Below, one piece after another: positions 1-9,568 of a DNA stretch of 64,000 nucleotides. Both the position numbers and the translations under genes were made by a program. Origin of the DNA: Moanibacter sp964542645 (GTDB lineage Bacteria > Verrucomicrobiota > Verrucomicrobiia > Opitutales > UBA2987); assembly GCA_964542645.1 (NCBI GenBank), contig CAZIUG010000015.1:186001-250000 (forward strand). Direction: 5' to 3'. The first letter of the stretch is position 1, and each line of letters opens with the position of its first letter. A model generated the notes under the pieces. It saw only the letters and a list, made by a program, of their open reading frames with translations. It ran no database searches and was not told the origin of the DNA.

Positions 1-745
1 CATACATCCTTCAAAAATCAAGCTCCGTAACAATGTGCCGGCAATCCCCTCAATGCGTTTTAACGCTTCTATCGATCATGCAGGTTACTATGCTATGATA
101 GAAGATCTCGATCAGAATATTGGACGCATCTGTGAAACTCTTAAGGATTTAAGTATAGACCGCGAAACCTACATTATTTTCTTTTCTGACCACGGGAATT
201 TACTATGGAGCCATGGTCAGACTGGAAAATCATCGCCATGGGAAGAGTCTATTCGCGTACCCTTTATCATCAGCAAAGTTGGAGGACCGGAGAATATGTG
301 CTGTGGCCGAACCGACGCCCTGTTGAACCACGTAGACATAGCGCCAACTACTCTTGGACTCTGTGGGATTCCTGTACCGAATGAAATGGCTGGCTACGAT
401 TATTCAAGACATTGTATCCCTGAATACGCACCCGAATATCGCGAAAACCCTGATCGTACTGCCGAACCGGACTCGGCTTACCTCCAACAAATCGTACGAA
501 AGATGAACCCAAATACTGTTAACAAGGCCTGGCGTGGTGTTTTAATGCGGGACGGTTGGAAGTATGTCTGCATTCCCGGTAGCGATTGGCTCCTTTTTGA
601 TACTAAAAACGATCCTTACGAGCAGGCCAACCATGTACACAGTACAAATTTCCAAATGCAGAAAGTCCACTGCTACAATAGACTTTCAAGATGGATCAAA
701 GAAACAGGAGACGATTTCGAACTACCGAATATTCGACTTCCTTAG
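1..745 (+). CDS. Sulfatase, C-terminal part (cut by left edge)
   Basis: C-terminal portion of a type I sulfatase (alkaline-phosphatase fold), an enzyme family that hydrolyses sulfate esters. The frame is open from base 2 to the stop at 743-745, with no stop before the first in-frame GTG at 35, so the gene begins outside the window and the formylglycine motif is not visible. Visible family signs are the metal-binding stretch IIFFSDHG followed by GKSSPWEESIRVPFII, and a late GWKYVCIP segment typical of sulfatase C-termini. A 2-hydroxyacid dehydrogenase follows 183 bases downstream on the same strand. Substrate cannot be told. Confidence 0.88.
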   Translation, partial: IHPSKIKLRNNVPAIPSMRFNASIDHAGYYAMIEDLDQNIGRICETLKDLSIDRETYIIFFSDHGNLLWSHGQTGKSSPWEESIRVPFIISKVGGPENMCCGRTDALLNHVDIAPTTLGLCGIPVPNEMAGYDYSRHCIPEYAPEYRENPDRTAEPDSAYLQQIVRKMNPNTVNKAWRGVLMRDGWKYVCIPGSDWLLFDTKNDPYEQANHVHSTNFQMQKVHCYNRLSRWIKETGDDFELPNIRLP

Positions 746-928
746 AATAATCAACATGAGATTTATTTGTCGGTGTTTCATTCCGCCCCCAGATCTTGTC
801 CTGAAAAATTATTTTCCATTTTCTGACGATCAAATATCTACCAGGAATGAAATCCAGCTACCCTTTCAAAACAAATCAAACAGAACATTAACCAATACGC
901 TCTATCGCGCATAGAAATAACTGCTTAA

Positions 929-1900
929 ATGAAAAATAATCAAAAGGTTCATCTCGCTCTTCAGTTGGAGACCGATCTCAAAGAAAAATTGAACTCATTG
1001 TTCCAAGTAACAGAAGAAGACTCCGATGCTTCCAAGTCAGAAATATTATCGGCAATCGAAGATGTAGAGGGCATTTTGGGATTTCCAAATCTAAGTATGG
1101 ACGCGGACTTCTTCGATGCAGTGCCTAATCTTCGTGTCCTCTCCCTAGCCAGTGTTGGCTACGACGCTGTCGATGTGGATGCAGCAACCAAGCGAGGAAT
1201 CGTCATCTGCAACACACCGGGTGTATTGACCAATGCCGTTGCCAACCTCACAATCTCGATGATCTTTATTATTACCCGAAAGCTGATTGAAAATGAGACC
1301 TTCGTCCGCACTGGTGGTTGGGCCCGCGGAAAACCCGCACCGGCCCTGGGAACGGATATTGAAGGAAAGGTGCTTGGTCTGATCGGTTTCGGACGTATAG
1401 GGCAAGAGGTTGCGAGAAGAGCCCAAGCATTGGGTATGAAAACCCTTTGGTACGATGTTTTCGACACCCTCCCCGATGGGGCTCCGAACAGTGATTATAG
1501 AAAATTAGACAACCTCCTAGAAGAATCAGACTTCGTTAGCCTCCACACTAACCTCAGTCCCTCTGCTCGCCACTTAATCGGTGAAGTTCAACTAGAGAAA
1601 ATGAAAGAAACCGCCTACCTCATCAACACTGCTCGGGGCCCCTTAGTCGATCAATCCTCTCTTACTAAAGCATTAAAATCGGGTACGATTGCTGGGGCAG
1701 CTCTAGATGTCTTTGAATCCGAGCCAACAGCGGAAAACGAGCCTATTACCCAATTAACAAACGCTTACTGCTTCGCTCATATTGCAAGTGGCACAGAAGA
1801 GACCCGCCGCGCCATGCGTGAACTAGCCCTCCAAAATTTAATCGCTGTACTCTCGGGAAAACATCCTCCAACTCCGGTTAATCCAGAAGTCTTAAAATAA
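929..1900 (+). CDS. D-2-hydroxyacid dehydrogenase (glyoxylate/hydroxypyruvate reductase-like)
   Basis: NAD(P)-dependent reduction of a 2-oxoacid to the D-2-hydroxyacid, in the cytoplasm. The 323-residue protein has the usual family length. It shows the dinucleotide motif GFGRIG at 153-158 and the catalytic residues Arg236 (in NTARGP), Glu265 (in VFESEP) and His284 (in HIASGT). The order matches the GyaR/SerA superfamily, without the extra C-terminal regulatory domain of long SerA proteins. A malate synthase, which uses glyoxylate, lies 42 kb away in the window, so a glyoxylate role is conceivable but not shown. The substrate is uncertain. Confidence 0.88.
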   Translation: MKNNQKVHLALQLETDLKEKLNSLFQVTEEDSDASKSEILSAIEDVEGILGFPNLSMDADFFDAVPNLRVLSLASVGYDAVDVDAATKRGIVICNTPGVLTNAVANLTISMIFIITRKLIENETFVRTGGWARGKPAPALGTDIEGKVLGLIGFGRIGQEVARRAQALGMKTLWYDVFDTLPDGAPNSDYRKLDNLLEESDFVSLHTNLSPSARHLIGEVQLEKMKETAYLINTARGPLVDQSSLTKALKSGTIAGAALDVFESEPTAENEPITQLTNAYCFAHIASGTEETRRAMRELALQNLIAVLSGKHPPTPVNPEVLK

Positions 1901-2209
1901 TTTGTGACCGCCAGAATACAACCTTCACACCAAAATTGTTGTTAGGATGTTGATTGGATAATCAGAAAAAATCTCGGATATTGCTTCCGATCCAGAACCG
2001 ACCACCCTCAACGATGTAGACTCGTATCCAGACCACGAGTTTAACCAACAACCATCCCTAAAGTATCGCGCCTCTACCCGAAGTAGAAAGACAAACACCC
2101 TTAACAGCAATCGCAAGGAGTCCTCATCAGCATTACATCAAGATCAAGGAACATTCTCCCAAGAAGACTGAAAATATCGTAACCAATCGCAAATTTAAGA
2201 AGTGAGCTT
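1901..2209. other. Intergenic region between convergent genes
   Basis: This 309-base stretch lies between the 3' ends of the dehydrogenase and the sulfatase on the other strand. Short open frames are present but none has a ribosome-binding site or a recognisable product. I see no clear hairpin with a T-run, so the terminators are not obvious. Confidence 0.5.
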
Positions 2210-3685
2210 CTAACGATCCAGCCACCATAACTGAGACCAGTATTGGCCTCCTTCATTCTTTTGGAGTGCGCCGGGTGTACTGCGTCCATTTCTAACGTAG
2301 AAGGTCAACAGTTCAGTTAATTCCCCAACGATTTCAGGATGGTCCGCTGCAATATTATGCTGCTCGCCAATATCAGTCTGTAAATCGTAGAGTTGAAGTG
2401 GAGAAAGGCCTTCACAATCTGACCCAGGTTTCGGATAACTCCAACCACCCGAACCAGGACACATTTCCAGTTTCCAACGACCTTTACGAATGGCCAGCGA
2501 ACCGTCTAGAGATGAATGAACAGTTGCCTCCCGCAGCGACCTGTCTAATACCTGGCCGCGCCAGGCGGGTAGATTACTAACGCTATCCTCAGCAGCAGTA
2601 TCTGGTAGGGACTCGCCCATCATATCAGCACAGGTAGCCAATAAATCAACCAAACAAACTGTCTCATCCGAGACCGAACCTGCCTGGATGGTCTTCGGCC
2701 AACGAATCAGAAAAGGAATCCGGTGCCCGCCTTCAAAGATATCAGTCTTATACCCGCGAAAGATGTAGCTCGGTTCGTGACCTAGCATTTGGAGCTCATC
2801 TAACCCTACCTTAAATGAGCAACCATTATCGCTGGTAAAAATGAGGATGGTATTATCGACCAAACCGTTGCGGTCAAGCGCAGTCATAATTTGACCCACT
2901 ACATCATCGACCTGAAGACAGAAATCACCGTAGGAATTGGTCCCAGATTTTCCCAGAAATTCGTCGGTTGGTATAATCGGGAGATGCGGCGCGGTTAAGG
3001 GGAAGTAGAGGAAGAATGGCCCGCCGGTTTTAGACTGTTCATCGATATAGCTCACAGCTTTTTGGGTCAGGTTGGACAAAACGTCGCGATGTAAAAAATC
3101 GGGAGCAATAACCCCGGCCCGGACCTGCTCTTTGCCACTACGTGCGGCTATCTCGCGATTGGGTTGGGCTGAAACCCGGTCATTTTCCACATACACATAC
3201 GGTTCCACATCCAATGAGGCACTCAGGCCATAAAAATAATCAAACCCAACACTGATCGGGCCATCCTCAATGGGCTGGGTAAAATCAACGTTCTTCCCAG
3301 TAAGGCCTTTTTCATCAGTGTCATCATTATGTCTGGCCCAAGACCACCCAAGATGCCACTTGCCAACGCATGCGGTATGGTAGTCGTGTTGCTTGAGAAA
3401 CGAGGCTACAGTCAACCGTCCCGGCTCTATCAGCGGACCAGAATAGCCCATGGTTACGCCCTGTTTCAAAGCCGATCTCCAGTTGTAGCGTCCGGTCAAA
3501 ATACTGTACCGTGATGGTGTACACATCGCGGACGAAGCGTGGGTATCACGGCAAGCCATTCCATCGCTAGCCAGACGGTCCAGATGTTTCGTACGAATCT
3601 TAGAGTCGGGGTTTAGACAACTTAAATCACCGTAACCCATATCGTCGGCTAGGATGTAAATGATATTCGGTTTTTCAATGTCCAT
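2210..3685 (-). CDS. Type I sulfatase (arylsulfatase family)
   Basis: Hydrolyses a sulfate ester, probably from sulfated polysaccharide or glycoside. The 491-residue protein begins NIIYILADDMGYGDLSC, with the metal-binding Asp pair at 14-15, and carries CTPSR with Cys55 as the residue converted to formylglycine by a maturase. Later metal-site residues sit in IFTSDNGCSFK. No convincing signal peptide is seen at the chosen ATG, which is unusual for this often exported family, so export would need another start or route. Family and active site are clear; the substrate is not. Confidence 0.92.
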   Translation of the reverse strand: MDIEKPNIIYILADDMGYGDLSCLNPDSKIRTKHLDRLASDGMACRDTHASSAMCTPSRYSILTGRYNWRSALKQGVTMGYSGPLIEPGRLTVASFLKQHDYHTACVGKWHLGWSWARHNDDTDEKGLTGKNVDFTQPIEDGPISVGFDYFYGLSASLDVEPYVYVENDRVSAQPNREIAARSGKEQVRAGVIAPDFLHRDVLSNLTQKAVSYIDEQSKTGGPFFLYFPLTAPHLPIIPTDEFLGKSGTNSYGDFCLQVDDVVGQIMTALDRNGLVDNTILIFTSDNGCSFKVGLDELQMLGHEPSYIFRGYKTDIFEGGHRIPFLIRWPKTIQAGSVSDETVCLVDLLATCADMMGESLPDTAAEDSVSNLPAWRGQVLDRSLREATVHSSLDGSLAIRKGRWKLEMCPGSGGWSYPKPGSDCEGLSPLQLYDLQTDIGEQHNIAADHPEIVGELTELLTFYVRNGRSTPGALQKNEGGQYWSQLWWLDR

Positions 3686-4070
3686 GCTGAACCGAATCTT
3701 TGAAATATTGAATTCGTGAGCAATTAAATTCGGAGCGATGAGAATAGCGAATCCGGTTGATTTTCAGTGCACTCTTTCACGTTGATTGCCCACCATAAAA
3801 CTACCTGTTCTCCCAGAAAGGTCAGGCTGAATCAGTGCCTGGGGTGATTGTGGTTATAGATCAGTCAATGCTCCACCGTGTTCTTGTTTGGTTCTGGAAA
3901 GCTCAATACGAATGCAGAAATTAAAAAAAAAGAGCATCGGTCTATCTATTATAGATGTTTTACTCTTCTGCAGCGATTGAATGTCTACAGTTAAACCTTA
4001 TCCCGTCCCTAAAAGAAGTGTTAGCTAAGCAGGTCAACTCATTTGATACTATCAAGTCATGAGTTGAAAA
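3686..4070. other. Intergenic region upstream of sulfatase
   Basis: 385 bases between the sulfatase start and the tRNA, both on the minus strand. It is AT-rich with a nine-A run near 3925. I find no supported gene, riboswitch or strong promoter. Confidence 0.45.
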
Positions 4071-4144
4071 TGGCTGCCCGGCCAGGGCTCGAACCTGGAC
4101 TAACTGAGCCAGAACCAGTCGTGCTACCATTACACCACCAGGCA
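4071..4144 (-). tRNA. tRNA-Gln (anticodon CTG)
   Basis: Read on the minus strand this folds as a cloverleaf. The acceptor stem is TGCCTGG with CCGGGCA, the D arm is GTGTAATGGTAGCAC, and the anticodon stem ACTGG/TCAGT holds loop TTCTGGC with anticodon CTG. The T arm is CCAGG-TTCGAGC-CCTGG. The discriminator is G and the CCA end is encoded. The CTG anticodon reads CAG glutamine codons. Confidence 0.95.
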
Positions 4145-4598
4145 GAAAAAATTCCGGTATGGGATCTCATCGTCGACAGAGCCTATAACGAAATCAAAGC
4201 TTCAGGATCGACAATACGATAATTCTCAAGATTTGACCTCAAACAAATGAATAACTTAGAACCAGATGACAATTCGGAATTTCTGTGAAAACCGATTGTC
4301 AAAGTCTTTTTTAGTTACAGGAACCAGGAGTTGATTTGATCAAAAATAAATTTGTATTTGTCTAGTGAATTCATGGATTCCCAGACAGATGCCAAACCAC
4401 ATTCAGAAGCTCTAAGATCAAAAAGATTGAATGTAGTATACCGATATTGAAAAATACTATCGGATTCCGGACCATTTACCCGAATGAAATAATTGCAGCT
4501 TATGTTAACCCTTCTTTCTACTTGCATCAACTCCTGTCCGTTGCGTTTTTTAAATTTGAAGGTTTATGAAATCTTCAGGTGATGACTAGGCAAGAAAC
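4145..4598. other. Intergenic region between tRNA-Gln and Sel1 lipoprotein gene
   Basis: 454 bases. On the minus strand there is a 71-codon open frame (4315-4530) with AGGAG only about three bases from its TTG/ATG start, too close to be convincing, and no recognisable product. The rest holds the divergent promoters of the flanking genes, which I cannot place with confidence. Confidence 0.4.
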
Positions 4599-7034
4599 AT
4601 GTCTCAAAGACTGACAGGAATGTCTCGTGGAAAGTCGAGTTGTGGGAAGTGGCCACCAGTGATTTGCAGTGGTTCAAGAGGGTTGGTTGCAGCATCACTG
4701 ATTCTAATACTCGTCGCATGCACAACGACCCCTGAAAGTGAAGAGAACGGCTCTGGAGGGGTTTCCAAGGCGAGCAGTTCACAGACACTATTTAGAATGG
4801 GAATGGCACATGCTAACGGCGATGGAGTTGGTTTGAACTACAGTCGCGCCGCTCAATTTTACCAACGTGCTGCCGACGAAGGCCACGCTCAGGCACAGTA
4901 TCAGTTAGCTCTACTCTACAGCTCTGGACTAGGGGTTCGACAGGACGTTGGGGAGTCAGTGAAGTGGCTTCAGGCGGCTTCCAAACAGAATCATGTCCTG
5001 GCGCAATACACCTTGGGTTCAATCTACCTAAAGGGGGTCGGCGTGAAGCGCGATCTTGTCGAATCACATCGGTGGTATGGTGCGGCAGCTCGTCAAGGAT
5101 TCGCTGATGCGCAGTTTGTATTAGGAGTGATGGCGGCTGAGGGTCAGGGAATAGAGGCAAATCCCAAGTTAGCTTTCGAATGGCTGCGGCAAGCTGCAAG
5201 ACAGGACCACATTCCTGCCCAAAACTACATAGGAGCGATCTTTTACAATGGTTATGGTGTGGAACAGGATTTTCAGAAAGCTCGAGAGTGGTATCTCAGG
5301 GCAGCAGATCAGGGAGATCTCCGGGCAAATTTTCTACTTGGGCTAATGTCCACCTTAGGCCAAGGGGTAACACAAGATTTCGAAGCAGCCCTAGGCTGGT
5401 TTCGAAAAGGAGCAGAGCTGGGAGATCCCAATTCACAACTCAAGGTAGGAGAATTCTATGGAGCTGGGACCGGAGTCGTCCAAGATCTAGCGGAAGCGGC
5501 TCGTTGGTATGAAAAAGCAGCCGAGGGTGGACATGTCGATGCGCAATATAAGTTGGGGGTAGCTTACTCAACCGGGAAGGGAGTGGCGAAGGTGAAAGAG
5601 GAGGCATACAAGTGGTTCCTCTACGCGGGAGAGCAAGGACACGCGGCTGCCCAAACCAGTGTGGGGCGATGCTTTGAAAGTGGATTTGGCATAAATCTGG
5701 ATCTGGGAGAAGCGGCCAAATGGTATCGTCAATCTGCTGAGCAAGGATACGCGCCAGCTCAATTCTACCTGGCCAACTTGTATGTTTCCGGTCAAGGCGT
5801 GCCCAAAGATCATGCCGAAGCAGTTCGTTTATTCACCCTAGCGGCAGAACAGGACCACGTCCTGTCTCAATTAAATCTTGCGGCAGCCTACGAGGAGGGA
5901 ACTGGTGTGGGAAGAGATTACGAAGAAGCCCTCCGCCTGTACAAATTGGCTGCAGAACAGGCCAGTCCGCTAACCGAGACCGAATTAGGGCGGGCCTTTC
6001 TTCGAGGAGCGGATGCAAGGAAATCAGATCCAGAAAAAGCTCAGTTGCATTTTGATCGGGCACTTTCAATGAATCCTACGTATATTCCTGCACTCTTCAG
6101 CCGAGGACTCGCAAAACAACAATTAGGAGAGATAGAAGCAGCCTTAACTGACTTTAATAGTATTCTCGCGGTAGATCCTAAATCGATGGTTGGATTGATG
6201 GCTCAAGGAAACCTTAAAGTGCGGATGGGTGACATAGAGGGTGCGATTGCAGATTTCACTGAAGTGATTCAGCTCTATCCCAATCAGGGCGCCGCCTTCC
6301 GGCAGCGGGGTTGGGCTTTAGAAAAGCTGGGCTACGTAGAGAGAGCAATAGCCGACTTTTCCAAAGTGATTGAAATTGGTCCAAAATCCGCTGATGCTTT
6401 TGTGACACGAGCAAAACTGAAAGTTAAAAAAGGAGCATTGGAGAGTGCATTTCAAGACCTGGATGAAGCGATAGCCCTATCTCCTGATGATTACACAGCT
6501 TATCTTGAAAGAGGATTCTATAGCTACGTTTCGGGAACTTTAGAAATCGCCTTTATTGATCTCACAAAAGCTCTGGAACTTGACCTGGAACCGGACGGAA
6601 GGGACTACATCAGCCTTTGGCTCTGGATGACGCTCACCCAAATGGGTGAGTCATCCAAAGCAGATGGAATACTGAGTGAACACGTCAAAGCGAGAAATTC
6701 TGAAAATGGTGAAGAGTGGTATCTGTACTTGGCAGCCTTTTTACTCGATTCTATTGATGAAACACGTCTTTTAGATCTAGCTCGCTCCTCACAACCCGAA
6801 AAACAAGCCGAGTATCTTTGCGAGGCTTATTTCTACACTGGGAACAAGCGTCTCCTTAATGGCGATATTGGAGGTGCTCTAAAGATGCTGGAACTGTGCC
6901 TGGAAACGAGAGTTAATCAATTCTACGAGTATTCTGGAGCCAAGGTACAACTTGCCCGATTTTCTCAGCAATTATCTACCCCCCCCGTCCAAGGAAATTC
7001 CATTGACCACGGTGAGGCTTCTTTCCCTCCTTAA
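4599..7034 (+). CDS. Sel1-repeat and TPR lipoprotein
   Basis: Probable membrane-anchored scaffold of 811 residues. A hydrophobic stretch at about 28-40 ends in the lipobox LVAC with Cys41, so a lipoprotein signal is likely even with a long N-terminal lead. About a dozen Sel1-like repeats (A..WY..AA..G.A.AQ..LG..Y..G.GV) run from about 65 to 465, followed by five or more classic TPR units to about 690, then a helical tail. Such proteins mediate protein-protein contacts. The gene stands alone between a tRNA and the Bat operon. The specific partner is unknown. An internal ATG at codon 8 is an alternative start. Confidence 0.82.
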   Translation: MSQRLTGMSRGKSSCGKWPPVICSGSRGLVAASLILILVACTTTPESEENGSGGVSKASSSQTLFRMGMAHANGDGVGLNYSRAAQFYQRAADEGHAQAQYQLALLYSSGLGVRQDVGESVKWLQAASKQNHVLAQYTLGSIYLKGVGVKRDLVESHRWYGAAARQGFADAQFVLGVMAAEGQGIEANPKLAFEWLRQAARQDHIPAQNYIGAIFYNGYGVEQDFQKAREWYLRAADQGDLRANFLLGLMSTLGQGVTQDFEAALGWFRKGAELGDPNSQLKVGEFYGAGTGVVQDLAEAARWYEKAAEGGHVDAQYKLGVAYSTGKGVAKVKEEAYKWFLYAGEQGHAAAQTSVGRCFESGFGINLDLGEAAKWYRQSAEQGYAPAQFYLANLYVSGQGVPKDHAEAVRLFTLAAEQDHVLSQLNLAAAYEEGTGVGRDYEEALRLYKLAAEQASPLTETELGRAFLRGADARKSDPEKAQLHFDRALSMNPTYIPALFSRGLAKQQLGEIEAALTDFNSILAVDPKSMVGLMAQGNLKVRMGDIEGAIADFTEVIQLYPNQGAAFRQRGWALEKLGYVERAIADFSKVIEIGPKSADAFVTRAKLKVKKGALESAFQDLDEAIALSPDDYTAYLERGFYSYVSGTLEIAFIDLTKALELDLEPDGRDYISLWLWMTLTQMGESSKADGILSEHVKARNSENGEEWYLYLAAFLLDSIDETRLLDLARSSQPEKQAEYLCEAYFYTGNKRLLNGDIGGALKMLELCLETRVNQFYEYSGAKVQLARFSQQLSTPPVQGNSIDHGEASFPP

Positions 7035-7452
7035 TAAAGGCGTTAGTACAAAAGGAAAAGGGCCACTGTTTTTCTTTTTCCGGATAGATTAATTCAAATA
7101 CATCGGGTTGAGAAGCAGATCTCGCCGCACTCACCAAGAAGTACGTCACCCATCCATAGGACTTCCATAAATGCAAAATGCCTCGGCTCTAGAATTAGGC
7201 GGCATCCCCTATCGCTACCAGGATCAAACGTTAATTTGATGAACATAGATTCCACAAAAAGTAACGATTTTCCCACTTACCTATTAACCTAAATGAAACC
7301 TTGCCTATTAGAATTTTTCGGCTTTAAAGGATGCCCTTTGGTGCTGATCTTCATGATTATCGGAACCGCGTTCTGGAAATCTTGTGAATAAGATCAGCCC
7401 AGGAAACCTTATTTGGTAGCACTTACATGATCAGGAATAAGTCTGTAGAGAT
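7035..7452. other. Intergenic region before the MoxR/Bat operon
   Basis: 418 bases. It contains a 32-codon plus-strand frame at 7293-7391 whose product would be a small single-span membrane peptide (hydrophobic core VLIFMIIGTAFW). There is no good ribosome-binding site in front, so it is not called a gene. No convincing promoter for the operon was found. Confidence 0.4.
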
Positions 7453-8445
7453 ATGCAAACTACAATTAGCGAAATAAACGAACGCGTTAAGGAAACCTCG
7501 GGTTGGATCAAACTTATAAAAACCGAGATTGGCCGAGTTATCGTCGGACAACAGTATCTCATTGATCGACTTCTTATCGGATTAATTACGAATGGCCACG
7601 TTCTGCTTGAAGGGGTTCCTGGACTAGCCAAGACTCTCTCTATACGCACTCTAGCCGCAGCCATAAATGTCCAGTTTCAACGAATTCAATTTACGCCTGA
7701 TCTCCTTCCAGCGGATATAATTGGCACTCTCATATATAATCCAAGAGAGGGTAAATTTTCGACCAAGAAAGGGCCAGTTTTCACTAATCTTTTACTAGCC
7801 GACGAGATAAATCGTTCTCCCGCTAAAGTGCAAAGCGCTCTCCTTGAAAGTATGCAGGAGCATCAGGTTACAATAGGGGAGACAACTTACCCCCTCCCGA
7901 ACCCGTTTCTCGTCCTCGCTACTGAGAATCCGATCGATCAGGAAGGGACATATTCACTCCCAGAGGCTCAAATCGACAGATTTATGTTGAAGCTGATAAT
8001 CGACTATCCTTCGCGTCAGGAAGAGCGACAGATTCTCGACCGTATGGCAACAACCTCACCCAATACCGAGGTAAATTCCGTTATCAATCCCGATACGATT
8101 CTTGAATCAAGAAAAATTGTTAATGATATCTATATAGATGAAAAAGTGCGGGACTATATCGTAGAAATTATTTTTGCCACTCGAGTACCCGATAAATTCG
8201 GACTACAGGAAATTCGAGATTTCATCCAATACGGAGCCTCCCCTCGAGCTACTATCTCACTCACACTAGCAGCAAAGGCGTGGGCTTTCCTCCAGGGTCG
8301 GGGTTATGTAACACCCCAAGATGTTAAATCAATTGGCATGGATGTCCTCAGGCACCGCGTTATAATTAGCTATGAGGCCGAAGCAGAAGATATGTCTAGT
8401 GAAGATATTATTCGCTCAGTATTCGACACAATACCTGTTCCATAA
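7453..8445 (+). CDS. MoxR-family AAA+ ATPase
   Basis: Cytoplasmic chaperone-like ATPase of 330 residues that typically works with DUF58 and VWA-domain partners in folding or metal insertion of envelope or enzyme complexes. Walker A is GVPGLAKT at 54-61 and Walker B is LLADEINRS near 113-121, followed by the sensor region LATENPIDQEGTYSLPEAQIDRF and a C-terminal lid domain. It heads a run of genes on the same strand encoding DUF58, BatA, BatB/C, BatD and BatE homologues, the standard MoxR/Bat context. The gap to the next gene (190 bases) is the widest inside the operon and holds a possible internal promoter. Confidence 0.93.
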   Translation: MQTTISEINERVKETSGWIKLIKTEIGRVIVGQQYLIDRLLIGLITNGHVLLEGVPGLAKTLSIRTLAAAINVQFQRIQFTPDLLPADIIGTLIYNPREGKFSTKKGPVFTNLLLADEINRSPAKVQSALLESMQEHQVTIGETTYPLPNPFLVLATENPIDQEGTYSLPEAQIDRFMLKLIIDYPSRQEERQILDRMATTSPNTEVNSVINPDTILESRKIVNDIYIDEKVRDYIVEIIFATRVPDKFGLQEIRDFIQYGASPRATISLTLAAKAWAFLQGRGYVTPQDVKSIGMDVLRHRVIISYEAEAEDMSSEDIIRSVFDTIPVP

Positions 8446-8559
8446 CGACATAACCCTTTGAATCAATTTTGGCCGATTTCTCTTTCTATCAATATTCGGC
8501 AGTAGGCTTGGGCTTGCTTATGTATTCTGCATATAGCCCAATCAAAGCAGTAAATTCGG

Positions 8560-8565
8560 TATAAT
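8560..8565 (+). promoter_or_regulatory. Possible -10 element upstream of the DUF58 gene
   Basis: A perfect TATAAT lies about 70 bases before the DUF58 start in the widest gap of the Bat operon. There is no good TTGACA at 16-18 bases upstream and no TGn extension, so an internal promoter is only a possibility. Confidence 0.25.
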
Positions 8566-8635
8566 TTTAAACGGAGTCATCAAAAGACTTGGAAACCCAC
8601 CAGCCAGACGCTCGAGGTTTACTTTAAAGGGAAGC

Positions 8636-9568
8636 ATGCCTGAATCCGCAGAAGTTACTCGAGAGATCCTAAGGAAGGTCCGCCAGGTCGAGATTCGTAG
8701 TCGTCGATTCGTAACCGAAACGATGGGTGGTGCATATCACAGCGTCTTCAAGGGTCAAGGGATGGACTTGGAGGATGTCCGCGAATACGCAACCGGGGAC
8801 GACGTCAGAGATATCGATTGGAACATTACTGCCAAGATGGATAAACCCTTCGTTAAGAAATATCGCGAGGAGAGAGAGCTTACTATCATGCTTTGTGTTG
8901 ATCTTAGCGCTTCTGGAAACTTTGGATCAACCGATCAAAGCAAGCGTGATATAGCCGCCGAATTAGCCAGTGTACTTGCTTTTTCGGCAACTCGTAACAA
9001 TGACAAGGTTGGATTACTCCTTTTCACCGATAAGATTGAAAAAGTGATTCTCCCCAAAAAGGGACGACAGCATGTTCTTCGTGTGATCCGAGAAGTTCTA
9101 TTCTTCGAGCCAACAAATTCTGGGACAAATATTGTCCTCGCCCTTAACACTCTGAACAAGATCCTGCGTCGCAAATCTATCTTATTCCTACTCTCTGATT
9201 TTTTAACTGAGGATTCCCTCTCTTGGATACGACCCTCTATCACGACCTATGGCGATCTTTTCAAAACCGTTACCTTGACGAATAAGCGACACGACTTAAT
9301 TTGTGTTGAAATCTCAGACCCCAGAGAATTCGAGCTACCGAATGTTGGGATTATTAATCTCGAGGATGCGGAGTCGGGTGAGACGGTTGAAGTTGATACC
9401 GGAAATAGCGAGTATCGGATCCTTTATAAACAGCAGAATCAACGAAGACGGGTTTCCTTAAAGCGAGGATTCCAACAAAGTGGAGTCGACCATCTTTCAG
9501 TCTCAACCGATCGCCATTACATCACTGCATTGAGGGAATTTTTTCGCTTACGTGAGAGACGAAAATGA
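8636..9568 (+). CDS. DUF58 domain protein
   Basis: 310-residue cytoplasmic protein of the DUF58 family, which has a VWA-like fold and accompanies MoxR ATPases. The family signature is clear: GMDLEDVREYATGDDVRDIDWN near residues 40-62, then a VWA-like block starting LCVDLSASGNFG with a DxSxS-type metal site. The start is supported by AAAGGGAAG just upstream of ATG. The stop overlaps the next ATG (ATGA), indicating translational coupling. Function beyond partnership with MoxR is not established for the family. Confidence 0.92.
   Translation: MPESAEVTREILRKVRQVEIRSRRFVTETMGGAYHSVFKGQGMDLEDVREYATGDDVRDIDWNITAKMDKPFVKKYREERELTIMLCVDLSASGNFGSTDQSKRDIAAELASVLAFSATRNNDKVGLLLFTDKIEKVILPKKGRQHVLRVIREVLFFEPTNSGTNIVLALNTLNKILRRKSILFLLSDFLTEDSLSWIRPSITTYGDLFKTVTLTNKRHDLICVEISDPREFELPNVGIINLEDAESGETVEVDTGNSEYRILYKQQNQRRRVSLKRGFQQSGVDHLSVSTDRHYITALREFFRLRERRK

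Noticed and set aside
564..914. 116-codon plus-strand frame overlapping the end of the first sulfatase
   Set aside because: Starts inside the sulfatase in another frame, has no ribosome-binding site and no recognisable product.
4315..4530. 71-codon minus-strand frame in the tRNA-Sel1 gap
   Set aside because: The AGGAG is too close to the start and the product resembles nothing; noted only in the gap entry.
7293..7391. 32-codon frame for a small single-span membrane peptide ahead of the MoxR gene
   Set aside because: Hydrophobic core is suggestive, but there is no Shine-Dalgarno and the length is easily reached by chance.
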